DNA of 64,000 bases, from positions 930,001-994,000 of the forward strand of contig NC_031671.1 in assembly GCF_001640025.1 (NCBI RefSeq). The letters run 5' to 3'. This DNA comes from Sugiyamaella lignohabitans (taxonomy: Eukaryota; Ascomycota; Dipodascomycetes; Dipodascales; Trichomonascaceae). This document shows positions 20,848 to 31,712 of this stretch, piece by piece. The notes below the pieces were generated by a model that searched no databases, was not told the origin of the DNA, and was given only the letters and a program-made list of their open reading frames with translations. The position numbers and the translations under genes are program-made. Position 1 is the first letter of the stretch. The number at the start of each line of letters is the position of its first letter.

Positions 20848-22155
20848 TCGGCGGGTTTTTTTTAATGCCCATCAGCCAGGTCACCCATTGTTTAACCAGA
20901 CAGACTGCTTGAACGGTTGTACATCGGGTCGGAAACTGCAAGCTGCCGGGGTTACCCCTAGATTCAGCAGGGCTGCGACGCGTTTTTACACGTTGCGGTG
21001 CAAGGCACCCCTACTGTTTTAAGCAGCAGATCCTCGATTCTGTTACGTATGTGCCGAAAATACAAATCTAAAGCTTAACTTACGTGCATATCGCACCAGG
21101 CAAACTCCCAAAACCACTGCACGCCAGGCCTTGAAAGAGGGTTAGGGCAATCCTAATTATACTTGGAAATGGAAAATAACCCGTCGTGGCTTGGCATGGA
21201 TGGCTTTTGCATTTATCTCCTTCGATAATCTCTGTCTTTTTAATTAAAGGTACATAAGATTTGTTAGCTGAGGTTTGATGTACAATAAAACCGCTGGGGT
21301 GTATTACAACACGGTATTGCAACAAAATCTACCATCTCTCAAATCACTTTTGCTAACTCATCTCCAAAATTAAGGACAAAGCCATTAGCTGGTCTGGACT
21401 GTTCCGGCTAGTAGAAACATCCACGCTGGTGTATTTGAAACTGACACTTGAGAATCTGGGTCTGACTTTGGAGACAGATTAGCATTTCGTTCTTGTTTAT
21501 CCAACTATTATCGCAACACCGTTAATATCAAGATTAGCCATTTTTTTACTTTAGTGGTTGGTACAATCTACTCGTCTGATTAACTTTTGTACTATACGCT
21601 CGCTTTCCCTTCATTCGCTTCAGGGCAATTTGATTAATTTAGCGACTATTGATTTACAGGCTAGTGCCTAGTCATTGATATTACTTCTTTGATATCGATC
21701 TGAATCTTCAGCTGCTGTTGAACTGACTATCGTGACTATTGTAGGTTTATTTATTGTAAGTTCAAGTTTGATAGAGATGGTGGGTGACTTGGATATAATC
21801 TCTGGGTCTATTGTCAGATCTCGGTTTAATGACGCCAAACTTTGTTGCTAAGCTGGTTATGTATAGACTGATTGACGCTCCAAATACTAACAAAACTAGT
21901 CAAGTTCCGATCCGGTCATTTATAGTCAAGGTTATCTTCTTTTCAATTTTTGTTTGGTTCGGCTAGCAGGCTTCAATTTTCCTTCTAGTTTGTGTGTCTT
22001 AGTTGCTTTACTTTGTTTGTTCCTAACTCACTGGAGTATTCGGTCTGCTTCGCTTAAGTTTGTTCACACTTGAGACGCCAATTAACTTAAGTCTCGTGAC
22101 TCGCATGCAATTATAAGCTTCGTTTTCTCTTGACTACGACTCTTTTCTTCCTTAG

Positions 22156-24954
22156 ATGGATTATAATTCACAACCTGCTGGTGGTTATCCACAGCCACAA
22201 ACTGGCGTTGCTGGCGCAGGTAGTAATCGTAGCACTGCGATAAGTCACAATGGTATGCCTAGATCTCGACACCAGCAACAACTTGAGGATATGTTGTTAT
22301 CACCTGGCGGGGGTGTAGATAGCCATATGGATGACATGATCCAACGACCCGGATCTCGTGCTAATGTTAATGTTAATGGACCTAGTAATACAGGTCCTGG
22401 ATATCTACCACGAAGTGCTAGTGCCATGTCTTTTGGCAGAAGAATCTCAACTTCTTCAGTAACCTCAGGATCTGGTAGAAATAGCACAGCCAACAATGCT
22501 GGTTTTTTTGGTTGGGGTAAAAAGAAGTTTAGTAATCAAGATTTCGATGATGATGACGACGAGGGTGGTACTGGAGCCATAGGCAAGGCAGAAGATGTAC
22601 CGGATATTTCCATGAATGAGCTAACGGGGTTAAGAGACCGGGATCGGTATCCCACATTTGGAGGTGCTCCTGGTACACCGGGTGGCCCCACTAGTCCTGG
22701 TACTGGGGTTCCCTCAAATGGAAGAACAATGTCTATATCTAGTACTATGAGTGGTGGCGGATTTGATACGACACCTGTGATTCCAACCTTGAGAATGGGA
22801 TCTGGAACCGCCGGTCCTCAAGGTACCGGACAGTACAGAAAAAACCTCACCAACTCATTAAAACAAGCTATTCGCTCTTCTGACGGCAGGCTTGTAGGGC
22901 TCAGTCAGAGCAGTCCTGGTCAAGGCCCGGTTCCCGGCCCTGGTTATGGATTAAGTGGTCCAAATGGCATGAGTGGAGGAAACGGTTATCCAATGCAACA
23001 ACAGCGACCATATACACAACACCAACGACCCCCTTCTTTACAAAATAGCAGGCCTAATTCTGATCCGAGGCTGCGGTCATTAACGGGCCCTCCTAATCAT
23101 GATTTTATCGGCCCTCCTCACAATGGTGGATCTGCAAGGACCATGTCGATGGGTGGGGGCATTGGCTATTTCCCTCCAAATGCCAATGGTATTGTTGGCC
23201 CAAGTGGTCCTGGAGCGCAAGGTGTAATTGGTGGGTCGCCTACCATGTCTGGAAGCCAAGGATTTGGTCCTGGACCTGGTCCGAATGTGGGCTTAGGACA
23301 GGGTGCTGGAAGGCCCACTCAACGGCTTTCACGGCCACCATCTCGTCTTTCACAACAACATGCACCCATGGTTACGGCTTCTACCATGACTGATCCTATA
23401 GATCTAGGAGATCTTCCTAGCCTTCCTAGGGAGCCCGGCACAAATGCAAATAAGAGCAGTAACTCTAGTACAAACAGCACGGACAGTACAGTGGATGGGA
23501 CCGTCACAACCGCCACCACTATGTCCTCAGTCACCGGCAGCCCTATCAAGGCCATACCACTGTCAGCTGGAAACAACTCTGCAGATTTGAATGAGTTACG
23601 AGCGCTAAACAAGGCCTTGCTTGACGAGGTTCGACTTGTAACTAGTGAGCTAGCAGACTCCATCCGCCGGGAACTTGGTTTATCTACACACGAAGATGAT
23701 TCGTCAATCGACAATGTATCCATATCTTCAAGTAATGGAGACAATGAAATTATTGAAGCTCGCCAAAGAGCTCAAAAACTAGTTATTCTTGAGCGTGAGC
23801 TGGATCTTGAACGCCGCAAGAGAATGGTTGCACAACAAAAGCATGAAGTTGACGAGCAACACCAATTGCTTACTAGCAACCAATACAAAATTATAGAACT
23901 GGAAAAAGAATTGGCCGAGAAAAACAGATTGTATGCCAATGAGAGGCGTGAGTCTGAGATGCTTCGAGACAATGTTTCTGCTCTAACCAACGAATACGAA
24001 GAGCTTCAGTTAGAAACAAATCAACTCAAGAATGGTATTCTCCCCGAACTCAAGTCACATGTGGCTGATTTAGAGGTGTTAACAGCTGCAGGTAATCCTA
24101 TTGAACTTTTAAAACAAATTGAAGAACTCAAGGTGGAGAACAAGAAGTTGCAGGGACTAGTAGAGGAAAATTCAATGAGGGGACCCTTAGGCGAGAAGAT
24201 CAAGGCTGTTGAAAGTCAGAGGGATGCTTTACGAGAGGCTCTACGATCATTAAAAGAACGAAATGACCACGAAATCCGTCAATCCACGGAACGTGTAAGG
24301 CAACTCGAGGGTAAGCTCGAGAAGGAAAAGGTTATTACCAATCAAATGCAACGCAAGCTTGTGCAAACTAGATCTCCTTCAGCATATGTTGCTCTAAATT
24401 CACCATATGAAGTACCATCGTCTGCAAACAATCACCATACCCTATCGACCTCTTCTTCCTCGGGATCATTGAATAGTGGACTTAACGGTTCGAATAACGT
24501 CGATGTAGGTCTTGCAAGCAGTACTGGCCTCGGGCAAAACACTGGAGGGTCAGGTTCCACTCTGAGCATTCCCAAAAGACGTGGAATTGGTAATCTACCT
24601 GGCATCACCCCTCCAGCAATGTCATTTAGTGAAATGAGACCCGCCTCGCCATCCCCAGTTAATTTTGAAATCTCCCAAGATCCTGCTTGGATAGATTATG
24701 TTAATCCGTCGAAGCTGCCTGTAAGCCAGGCCCATGCCCGTCAATTTTCTTCAACAAGCTATTCCTCGCAGGCCTCAAACTCTCCTACTTCCGAAACCGC
24801 GTCGTTATTTAAGACACCTACTTATCGTTCCAATGCTAGTAACAGTCCAACAACTGGCTTGTCTGCCAGTTCCTTGTCAATTTCCAATGGACGTACAGAG
24901 CACCTACCGCTTTCCCTAGCACCGGCTGCGGCGACAGCAACTACATCGTCGTAA
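22156..24954 (+). CDS. Large disordered and coiled-coil protein, unrecognised
   Basis: 932-aa protein. Residues 1-470 are low complexity, rich in Gly/Pro/Ser/Asn/Gln, with one distinctive island FFGWGKKKF (about 116-124) followed by an acidic DDDDDE run. Residues about 475-750 form a long predicted coiled coil (heptad-like ELRALNKALLDEV, then ERELDLERRKRM, ELEKELAEKNRL, LREALRSLKERND). The C-terminus is again Ser-rich with a short hydrophobic element PAWIDYVNPSKLP. The composition suggests a scaffold, for example for polarity, septation or microtubule organisation, but I recognise no family. The start codon is directly preceded by TTAG after a pyrimidine-rich tract, so an intron in the 5' leader is possible. 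Confidence 0.85.
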   Translation: MDYNSQPAGGYPQPQTGVAGAGSNRSTAISHNGMPRSRHQQQLEDMLLSPGGGVDSHMDDMIQRPGSRANVNVNGPSNTGPGYLPRSASAMSFGRRISTSSVTSGSGRNSTANNAGFFGWGKKKFSNQDFDDDDDEGGTGAIGKAEDVPDISMNELTGLRDRDRYPTFGGAPGTPGGPTSPGTGVPSNGRTMSISSTMSGGGFDTTPVIPTLRMGSGTAGPQGTGQYRKNLTNSLKQAIRSSDGRLVGLSQSSPGQGPVPGPGYGLSGPNGMSGGNGYPMQQQRPYTQHQRPPSLQNSRPNSDPRLRSLTGPPNHDFIGPPHNGGSARTMSMGGGIGYFPPNANGIVGPSGPGAQGVIGGSPTMSGSQGFGPGPGPNVGLGQGAGRPTQRLSRPPSRLSQQHAPMVTASTMTDPIDLGDLPSLPREPGTNANKSSNSSTNSTDSTVDGTVTTATTMSSVTGSPIKAIPLSAGNNSADLNELRALNKALLDEVRLVTSELADSIRRELGLSTHEDDSSIDNVSISSSNGDNEIIEARQRAQKLVILERELDLERRKRMVAQQKHEVDEQHQLLTSNQYKIIELEKELAEKNRLYANERRESEMLRDNVSALTNEYEELQLETNQLKNGILPELKSHVADLEVLTAAGNPIELLKQIEELKVENKKLQGLVEENSMRGPLGEKIKAVESQRDALREALRSLKERNDHEIRQSTERVRQLEGKLEKEKVITNQMQRKLVQTRSPSAYVALNSPYEVPSSANNHHTLSTSSSSGSLNSGLNGSNNVDVGLASSTGLGQNTGGSGSTLSIPKRRGIGNLPGITPPAMSFSEMRPASPSPVNFEISQDPAWIDYVNPSKLPVSQAHARQFSSTSYSSQASNSPTSETASLFKTPTYRSNASNSPTTGLSASSLSISNGRTEHLPLSLAPAAATATTSS

Positions 24955-26004
24955 CACTATTTGATCTCATTTATTTTATAGAAATTGATGATTTTTTGCA
25001 TTCTACTATTACCTAAGAAAGTATTGTCTCGCGCTAGAGTTATTACGTAATCCACCGACTTTGTTTGAAGGTAGATTACTTCGAACTGTTAAGAATGATT
25101 CCTAACTTTGTTCTTGCCGTTGTCCTTGCTCTTTACCAATGAGAAACATGAAGAAGACATTGACTCATAGACGGTAAGATAAATGAAAGTGTCTCATACG
25201 CCATCCTTTGTTAAATGCACTTGACGGCACAGCATTTCAGGGCAAAACCAGCGTAGAATTCAGCTGAAGGAAAGAATGTTTCATCGAAGTACTAAAATCT
25301 AGAAGGTGTTACTAGTTTTCTAGTCTTGAGTTTATTGAGTCCCAACGCCGCTCCCAAAATTCTGGCAATGTACCGTTTAGTCAAGTAAATAACCAGAAGA
25401 CAAAATAACGGTGCCACCACTTGCCCGGCACCAATACCGGAGCTAGCAATATGAAGCTCCCCTCTCTGCCCTTACAATATTGTTTGGTGCTAAACTTTTC
25501 AGACGCGTTTTTTCCAGAAACATAGTCTGTGAAAACACCGGCGTTTGTTCTGTTTGCTGAAGTCTATAAACTATCACAGATGCATTGCTTTAGCTGCTCA
25601 CCTTAGACGAACTTGGAGATCCATCTTGATATATCCGTGCAGTAAAGTTTTGGAGGATTATTGCAATGCAATACTAGATCGAAGAGAAATCCATTTGGAG
25701 ATCCAGGTAAGGCAAGCATATGCTATCCCCTAACAACTAGAACCCAATTAGCAAGGTAATCAGAGAAAGAGAATCAGTTACCATTTTCTTAACATATCCT
25801 TTGCCTGGACTCAAGCCTTGATTATTCATAGCAAAATTTATTATATACCAAAATACTAAGAATGAGAGTAATTTGATGAACGACAAGTATCAGGCTCTGC
25901 CGGATCTCGTTTGCCCGGGGCAATCAGAGGTACTTGATTGGCACACTACGTACTTATGTATTTACAGCTATGGTGGCGGTTGCTTCTGGCCCGAGACCTT
26001 AAGC
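24955..26004. other. Intergenic region left of gene A
   Basis: No supported gene. From about 25890 rightwards the sequence matches, in inverted orientation, the 3' flank of A' (35830-35955), marking the outer edge of the A duplication. Confidence 0.6.
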
Positions 26005-27288
26005 TTATTCCGACTCAAGAGTGATCTTGGCAATGTTGCAAAATCGCTCTAACTTACCCAAACTCATGAGAATCTCTGACTTCTTGGCTTGATGTAGGTC
26101 CAAGGTATCAACTCCCATATCAAGGAGCTTCAGGTAAGCTTCGTTGACTGCCAGTAGTTGTTTCAAGAGGGATCGTCGGTGGATTCTAGCTTGCTCGACA
26201 GTAACCTTCAAACAAGTGAAGGTCAGCTTGTCATCGCAAACACCACTGTAAGCGTAGCTAAGGTTCAAGCTATCCATAAAAGCTTCGAACTTCAAGTACT
26301 CTTTGGAACCATAGGAATAGTTAGTAAGTCTGGAAGGCAGGTTAGCAAGTCTGTTCATCAGACGTTGAGAGGGAGCAGTGGTGGTAGTGATGGAAGTGGG
26401 GTGAGAGGTAGTGCGAGGCGATGGCTTCGATGGTCTGGGAATAGAAGGGGCCTTGCGGGGGTTCATGTAGGTATCGGAGAGGGTTGAGATTGCGGAGCAA
26501 GATGAATGGTGGCTGGCGTGGTGATGGGAGCTGGAGTGAGAGCTGGAGGGAGTGCTGGAGGGAGTGCTGGAGGGAGTGCTGGAAGGAGTGCTGGAGTGAG
26601 AGCTGGGAACTGAGTTAGAAGAAGTGCTGGTGGTTAAAGAGATAGGAGCTGCCATTGGGATAGAGGGGCAGGAGGTAGAGCGGGTACTTCGAGATGAGAA
26701 AGGAGCGAGTGGAATGCGTTTCGAAGGAAGGGATGAGGAAGAAACAGAACGGGTGCGAGCTGCTGGTAATGGGGTAGAGGTGGCGAGTGGGGTGAATTGG
26801 TAGGTAGTAAAAGAACGTGAGCGAGAAGAAGAGGGATGAGAGGTGGAGCGAGATGAGGATGCAGTGGATGTGGAGTGGGAGGTGGAATGCGAAGACAATG
26901 AAGCGGGGCGAGTGGCAGAGTGTGAAGAGGGTGAGGTGCAGGATGAGGTGGTTGAATGGGTAGTAGAACGTCTGGAATAGGAGGGAATGGACCCAGAAGT
27001 AGAGGAAGCAGTTGAATGATGGAAAAGGCGAGCTAGAGTGGCTGTGCTACCAGAGGTAGAAGCACTGCGGGAAGTGGTGGAGGAAGAACGAGAACTGTGG
27101 CGGGAACTCGTAGTAGATTCGGTGAGGGAGACATTCGTAACGGTTCTGAGAGGGGACTGGATGGATGGAGAGAAGGTACGTTTGAGCGTGGTTGGGCGTG
27201 GTCTGGCAATGCAGGGTATGCGAGGGATAATTCGAAGGGCGTTAGCAGAAGAAGTAGCGGTAGCGGTAGAAGCACGAGCACGATACAT
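26005..27288 (-). CDS. Gene A: Ser/Thr-rich protein of a duplicated family
   Basis: 427-aa protein I do not recognise. Three parts are visible. First, a short N-terminal region has the motif IIPRIP...RPRPT and SPLRTVTNVS, shared with the gene B products. Second, a very long Ser/Thr/His/Arg-rich disordered segment (about 45-305) includes a TPSS repeat. Third, a folded-looking C-terminal region (about 310-427; RLANLPSRLTNYSYG to IAKITLESE) is likely helical. That C-terminal region differs from its inverted duplicate at 34543-35829 by only about three residues, while the Ser-rich middle differs much more. No signal peptide or membrane segment. ATG follows a CTAGTACTAAGC leader conserved in both copies, and a TATATAA box lies about 65 bp upstream. 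Confidence 0.75.
   Translation of the reverse strand: MYRARASTATATSSANALRIIPRIPCIARPRPTTLKRTFSPSIQSPLRTVTNVSLTESTTSSRHSSRSSSTTSRSASTSGSTATLARLFHHSTASSTSGSIPSYSRRSTTHSTTSSCTSPSSHSATRPASLSSHSTSHSTSTASSSRSTSHPSSSRSRSFTTYQFTPLATSTPLPAARTRSVSSSSLPSKRIPLAPFSSRSTRSTSCPSIPMAAPISLTTSTSSNSVPSSHSSTPSSTPSSTPSSTPSSSHSSSHHHASHHSSCSAISTLSDTYMNPRKAPSIPRPSKPSPRTTSHPTSITTTTAPSQRLMNRLANLPSRLTNYSYGSKEYLKFEAFMDSLNLSYAYSGVCDDKLTFTCLKVTVEQARIHRRSLLKQLLAVNEAYLKLLDMGVDTLDLHQAKKSEILMSLGKLERFCNIAKITLESE
26532..26600. repeat. 12-bp tandem minisatellite within gene A
   Basis: Four to five units of GGAGGGAGTGCT and close variants (encoding TPSS repeats on the minus strand). The matching part of A' lacks the array, so copy number has changed since duplication. 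Confidence 0.8.
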
Positions 27289-27350
27289 TTTTGCTTAGTA
27301 CTAGGGGGGAAAGAAAAAGAAGAAGAAAGCAGCAGCAGCCGAATGCGCGC

Positions 27351-27357
27351 TTATATA
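27351..27357 (-). promoter_or_regulatory. TATA box of gene A
   Basis: Minus-strand TATATAA followed by GCGCGC, about 65 bp upstream of the gene A ATG. The equivalent A' site (34471-34478) reads AATATAAG, a weakened version. Confidence 0.55.
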
Positions 27358-28929
27358 AACAAAACGTTTCTTTTTCCACTTTGTTGTTTGTGTTTGGGAC
27401 ATGTGGGTCTAGTATACATTTCTTTTTCTTGTGGCCACCTATTTCGGTTAATGTACCGATGAAAAGACACAAGCCGCACCACACTCTCTGACCATGGCCT
27501 GTGTTTTTATACTTTCTTTAAACTAATCTCTAAGCTATGGATCCAAGTCCTTCCCTCATGATAGGGATAATAAGGTAATGCATGATACGAGCTGTATTAA
27601 GCAATTAGGCTTCATCGCGATCGACCGATGCTTGCATATTCCGTACCTTATCTTCTGATCTACGTCTGTGTCGGTTTATCTTATCAATATGCGTGCATGC
27701 ATATAGCTGATTTTATTCCTACAAAAAAAAAGCTCATGATTCAAGTAGTGTGACTTGAACGTCCCAGTGCTCAAATGGACGGGATGCTCTTTAGATTGCA
27801 ACCTTATCATATCACGGTAGGTATCATATACACATATGTAAACCACCCTCTATTCGTCGCCGTAGACGTGAACCACTTACTGTCTCTTTTAAACGCTTCA
27901 TAACTCATAATAGTCAACCTATCCCAAGTATATAATAGAAGAATAACAATATTAATATGAGGCACCTATGGTTTTCGGTAGCCAGATTATTGCTACCAAG
28001 CCAGCACCTCTTTAACATTCTTTGTTATACTGGCCTACTATCTTCGGTTCATATGTTTGAAGATCTAAACCCTGCCCTAGAGTAATAGTGGCCCCATTAG
28101 GACCCAAGGTTGACTGGATCTCTTCAACGCTCTTGAAGTGTTGAGTTTTCTTAGGATTGATAAAAGTGAGACGAGAATGTTGGATGTCAACTATTTGCGG
28201 CTCTGACAGGGTAATGTTGTCAGAGTTACTAAGAGTTACTAAAGACCCGACCCATCAGGGACTCCAGCGAGCCCTTCATTAGTCTCACAGATCCAATCAT
28301 AGGTTTTTACGGCGGACCAATGGAGGGGAGAAAAGTGTTATTTTATCATAGCTCTAAGCAGAGATGTTACAGTAAACATCCCCGCCGTACCAAGACACTC
28401 CTATTACACACCGCCCTATACAAAATCTTTGATGCCCATAGCTTTAATCTTGAGTATTTAATGACGGATTGTCAAGTAGTTTTTTCAGAAGAGATTCCCG
28501 ATACTACGAAAAAAAATGTTTTTGTAAAAATTACAGCACCTTCTGTTCACGCCTGGTCTCCCACGGCATTACTGATCAAGGCTCTTAGAGGCTTGAATAT
28601 GATTGATCGGACGGGAAATCTTATTTTACTCTAGATATGGCCGTAACTGACGATAACACATTCGGACCAAACTTAACACACCTTTGGCAATCCAAGGAAT
28701 ATAGTTGGCCTCAATGACTATTGTCAAAGCGTACAGCATCATCTCGATGATTGATGCATCACTTAGAGTTGTCCGAAACAGGCACAGATCTAGCTGTCTC
28801 AAAACCTATCAGCCGGTATTAACCCGATATAGTAATTGTATCGCTTAAAGAGGTTGACTGAATGGTGAGTATTTCAGGGTTAATTAACGTACAAATGATA
28901 AAAATAGAGATCACCCTATGCCAGGTGAT

Positions 28930-29110
28930 CTTATCGCCAATAATATCGGATTATTAATTACCTCTCAACTCTTTAACGCTCTGCCGGATTCTTATGAGAT
29001 ACACTTCAACAAACACCTTTAACGATCACAGCGAGCACGGCTGATGATCTACACGCTTATCTTAATGCCATGTTACCTTGCACTATCTATTTTACACCAT
29101 TTGAGTAGTC
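28930..29110 (+). pseudogene. Decayed Ty1/copia Gag-like relic (left copy)
   Basis: Broken frames read LFNALPDSYEIHFNKHL and, after a frameshift, LTITASTADDLHAYLNAML. The order LPxSY...H..L....T..DL..YL resembles the Gag region of copia-type retrotransposons. The same broken segment recurs, equally damaged, in block B'. Family assignment is tentative. Confidence 0.3.
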
Positions 29111-29461
29111 TACTTAGCCTGCTACGCCAACTTTGATTTCTTCATTGCTTATCGGAAACCAGGAGATTTTTACACTATTTAAGATAAAGTTGTCTCGCAA
29201 CTTCTGTCCTACATAACCATTTATAACAGGCTCTATTGCTGTTGAGGCTACTCTACGGACCTGCTTGAGTTGTTTATATCCTAGCACTGGGCCCCCACAA
29301 TGTTTAAATATATGGTTAATTAATATGTGCAGCTAACACGTGTGCATTGCATCCGTAATGGAAGATGAACTGAAGTTCTTAATGCATTTATTAAAAAAAA
29401 GAAAAAAGGTAGCCGCAGCAACCACAGTCAAAACAACAATAAAAAGAAACGGGAGTTTGTT

Positions 29462-29469
29462 TATATAAA
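29462..29469 (+). promoter_or_regulatory. TATA box of gene B
   Basis: TATATAAA 61 bp upstream of the gene B ATG, conserved with identical spacing at B' (39180-39187 on the minus strand). Confidence 0.6.
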
Positions 29470-29529
29470 TGAGTGGCGTTGATGCATCCTTCTTTCTCCT
29501 TTTCTCTTTTCTTATCCCTCTTAAGAAAA

Positions 29530-30444
29530 ATGTCTTCTACATCGGCTGCACCATTTTTTATTGTGAACTCCATCAAAATTATTCCTCGCGTACCTTATCG
29601 CAAGAGGCCTACTCGTACCACCCTTAACGTAAACCATATACCTTACCAGCACAGCCCACTCCGGGAAGTCACCAATGCCTCCGACTTTGATTCCAATGCC
29701 GATTCTGACAGCACTGAGATTCTTGAAGCAGCCCACTTGGATCATTCTTCGTTCTGTTCTGGAAAAGAAGCTACAACTTCAACTTCTACTTGTTCTTCTT
29801 CGTCTAGCTTGGCTGATTTCTTTTCAAAGTCCCTTGAAAAGAGCAAAAAGGCCAACAAGAGCAAGAAGGGAAAGCAAACGAAGAACAGTAAGGCGAAAGA
29901 GAAGAGCACGGTCAGCAAGCAACCAAAACAATGGCAACCTTACCCCACAGGACCGGATAGATTTAACGCGATGTTTGCCAGTGCCAAGCCGGTACCTCGC
30001 TTGAGAGAGTATAAGAAGCGTAGGCCCTTATACCCACCTTCTGGCCGACCCCCTCCTTCATACCCTTACACTTGTTGCTGCCCTACCCCCAGCACTCCAG
30101 TTCCACTCACATTCCAACCCCCTGTATACCGCTCGATCTTTGCATACCCTCCCGAGTTTTTACGCAGTGTCTGTGCTGCGAATTCCCGCACCAATACCCC
30201 CGCACCAGCCACTGAATCAGTTTCCAATTCCAACGACAAAGCTACTGAGCAAGAAGTCCCTCTTTCTGACACCAATAACAAGCCGGAAGACATGCCTCAA
30301 CCTCCTGAAGATACAATGCGAATCGTGGAACTAATAGAAACTACTGAAACTGGCTGGTACAACGTTGTCACTAATGCTGCTTTTAGAATAACTAGAACTC
30401 TTTTCTCCTGGGCCAAGAAATCCTTCTTTGGTAGTGACCTGTAA
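29530..30444 (+). CDS. Gene B: Ser/Lys/Pro-rich protein of a duplicated family
   Basis: 304-aa protein I do not recognise. The start ATG 29530 follows AAGAAAA and an in-frame upstream TTG is unlikely. The N-terminus has IIPRVPYRKRPTRTT and SPLREVTNAS, clearly matching the start of gene A products. A Ser/Thr tract (residues ~75-100) and a very basic Lys/Ser segment (~105-145) follow. The next region is Pro/Tyr-rich with a Cys cluster (PYTCCCPTP, ~195). The C-terminus WYNVVTNAAFRITRTLFSWAK is amphipathic and could contact membranes. No signal peptide. It is almost identical to the inverted copy at 38202-39119. Confidence 0.75.
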   Translation: MSSTSAAPFFIVNSIKIIPRVPYRKRPTRTTLNVNHIPYQHSPLREVTNASDFDSNADSDSTEILEAAHLDHSSFCSGKEATTSTSTCSSSSSLADFFSKSLEKSKKANKSKKGKQTKNSKAKEKSTVSKQPKQWQPYPTGPDRFNAMFASAKPVPRLREYKKRRPLYPPSGRPPPSYPYTCCCPTPSTPVPLTFQPPVYRSIFAYPPEFLRSVCAANSRTNTPAPATESVSNSNDKATEQEVPLSDTNNKPEDMPQPPEDTMRIVELIETTETGWYNVVTNAAFRITRTLFSWAKKSFFGSDL

Positions 30445-31199
30445 GTTCTGTATATAGTCTTTCTATATGTATATAGCCAATAAACTAGCCCGGCTGTCTC
30501 AGGCAGTTGGGCCTTTGACCCGTACTTTCATCCGCCGAAATGTAGACTACTAAACAATTAGTCTCAAGCTTATATATCATCAATATCTTATGCTCATATT
30601 TCTACTATGAGTAGCTGTCTTTATATTTTGGGCCACATTCCCATAGTGAAGTCAAGCAAGAGTTTGGGGGTCTAATTATTCACAATGATAAAGAGTAAAA
30701 GGGTTATCCTCTCGTCTGCATTCGTTCTCTCTTTTCTAACTAGGAATATTAGAAGATGTACGTATTTCACATTTGCCAAATTCAACCTCAGTAAAAACGG
30801 ATCCATTGATGTAAGTTCAGATTCATTCAAAAGCGGCCCGAATAGTTTATAGAGTTTTAAGATTGGTAAGGCTCCGATTAAAACCAAAGGGTATGAAGTA
30901 CAGGCAGGAAAAACAACCAAAGCGATGCACCATGATCAGAATGAAATAAGTTAGGAATGACTTCACTCGTGATACTAGAAGTAATTAGACTCATGTTTAA
31001 CAGTGAGGAAATAAACCGGGTAAGAAGACACAGTAACACGGCGAAATGTAGCAAGGAAATCAAGCAACGGGAAATTAGTATAGTTTTTGGTCGGACCCTA
31101 CTCTGTCACCAACACTTTATTGTCCATGATCAGGGATGATTGTACACAGACATTAAGATAGATCTTTACCCCCTACAATTCGGTTAAGGCATGTGTATA

Positions 31200-31380
31200 A
31201 ATTAGTTGTCCTCCTAGATAATTATAATATTTTATTGGGCGCTACAATCTTAATATATTTTTTAATATATTGTAATGTTATAGATAAATTATTAATTTAA
31301 TAATATAGTTATAAAATATATAAATAATCCTAATCATAATATAGTTTGAATATCAATTGATAATACTAAATTACTTAGAG
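31200..31380. other. AT-rich island
   Basis: About 180 bp composed almost only of A and T (TAATATATT, AATTATTAATTTAATAATA and similar), sharply distinct from its surroundings. It could be a replication-origin-like region, a mitochondrial DNA insertion or simple decay. Sequence alone does not decide. Confidence 0.6.
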
Positions 31381-31389
31381 GATGGAAGC

Positions 31390-31640
31390 AGTAGTAGATA
31401 TGTTCTAATCAAGTAGAGTATATTAGTAGTTACAGTAGTAGAGTAAGACTAAAAAAGAGTAAAGCAGGCTAGAGTTGTAGCCAAGTAGAGTAGAGTGGTC
31501 AGACTAAAATAGATTCTGACAGTAGACTAGCATAGAATGGCTAGGAAATTAAAGCAGCACAATAGACTGGCGTAGAGTAGACCAAATAAGGATAGAGTAG
31601 TAAAGACCAAGTAGAGACCAAGTACAGTGATGTTTATTAG
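31390..31640. repeat. Degenerate GTAGAGTAGA repeat field
   Basis: Many imperfect occurrences of GTAGAGTA and related AGTAGA words (for example AAGTAGAGTAGAGTGG, GCGTAGAGTAGACC, GGATAGAGTAGT). It looks like an old, diverged minisatellite. Confidence 0.6.
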
Positions 31641-31663
31641 ACACAGTAGAGAGTAGAGCTTTT

Positions 31664-31712
31664 TTTTTCCAGGGTTTTCATTTAGATTCTTTTTTTTGCC
31701 AGGGTTTTCAGT
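31664..31712. repeat. T-run plus CCAGGGTTTTCA direct repeats
   Basis: Two copies of a T-run followed by CCAGGGTTTTCA, starts about 32 bp apart and separated by a short diverged spacer. Confidence 0.65.

Larger units (their letters stand above)
18508..22155. other. Gene-poor region between RFA1 and the coiled-coil gene
   Basis: About 3.6 kb with no convincing coding sequence. It holds the RFA1 promoter, two copies of the GC-rich dispersed repeat (about 18716-18771 and 20789-20847), and a GGCCATGCAT tandem pair at 19081-19100. From about 21650 a pyrimidine-rich stretch leads up to ATG 22156. This stretch could be a long leader or hold a 5'-UTR intron, since TTAG directly precedes the ATG. Confidence 0.5.
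25890..27715. repeat. Duplicated block A (inverted partner at 34085-35955)
   Basis: Gene A, its 3' flank, leader, TATA box and several hundred bases upstream align in reverse complement with 34085-35955. Landmarks outside the gene include AATCAGAGGTACTTG (25923-25937), GCAATCAGAGG-flanking GC-rich sequence, and CATCGCGATCGACCGATG (about 27613). The partner copies of these lie at about 35906 and 34164. Boundaries were judged by eye. Confidence 0.85.
27289..29529. other. Divergent intergenic region between A and B
   Basis: Upstream regions of A (minus) and B (plus). The left part to about 27715 belongs to block A and the part from about 28540 belongs to block B. The intervening ~0.8 kb appears single-copy. 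A 104-codon frame at 28320-28634 is not convincing as a gene and crosses the block B boundary. A decayed Gag-like segment lies at about 28930-29110. Confidence 0.55.
28540..30515. repeat. Duplicated block B (inverted partner at 38135-40165)
   Basis: Gene B, about 1 kb upstream and about 70 bp downstream align in reverse complement with 38135-40165. Landmarks are ACAGCACCTTCTGTTCACGC at 28532 and its complement at 40135, and AACTAGCCCGGCTGTCTCAG at about 30484 and its complement at about 38145. Similarity is near perfect in the gene and promoter and lower, with indels, further upstream. Confidence 0.85.

Noticed and set aside
28320..28634. 104-codon frame upstream of gene B
   Set aside because: It crosses the boundary of duplicated block B and is not kept intact in the B' copy, so it is not a conserved gene.
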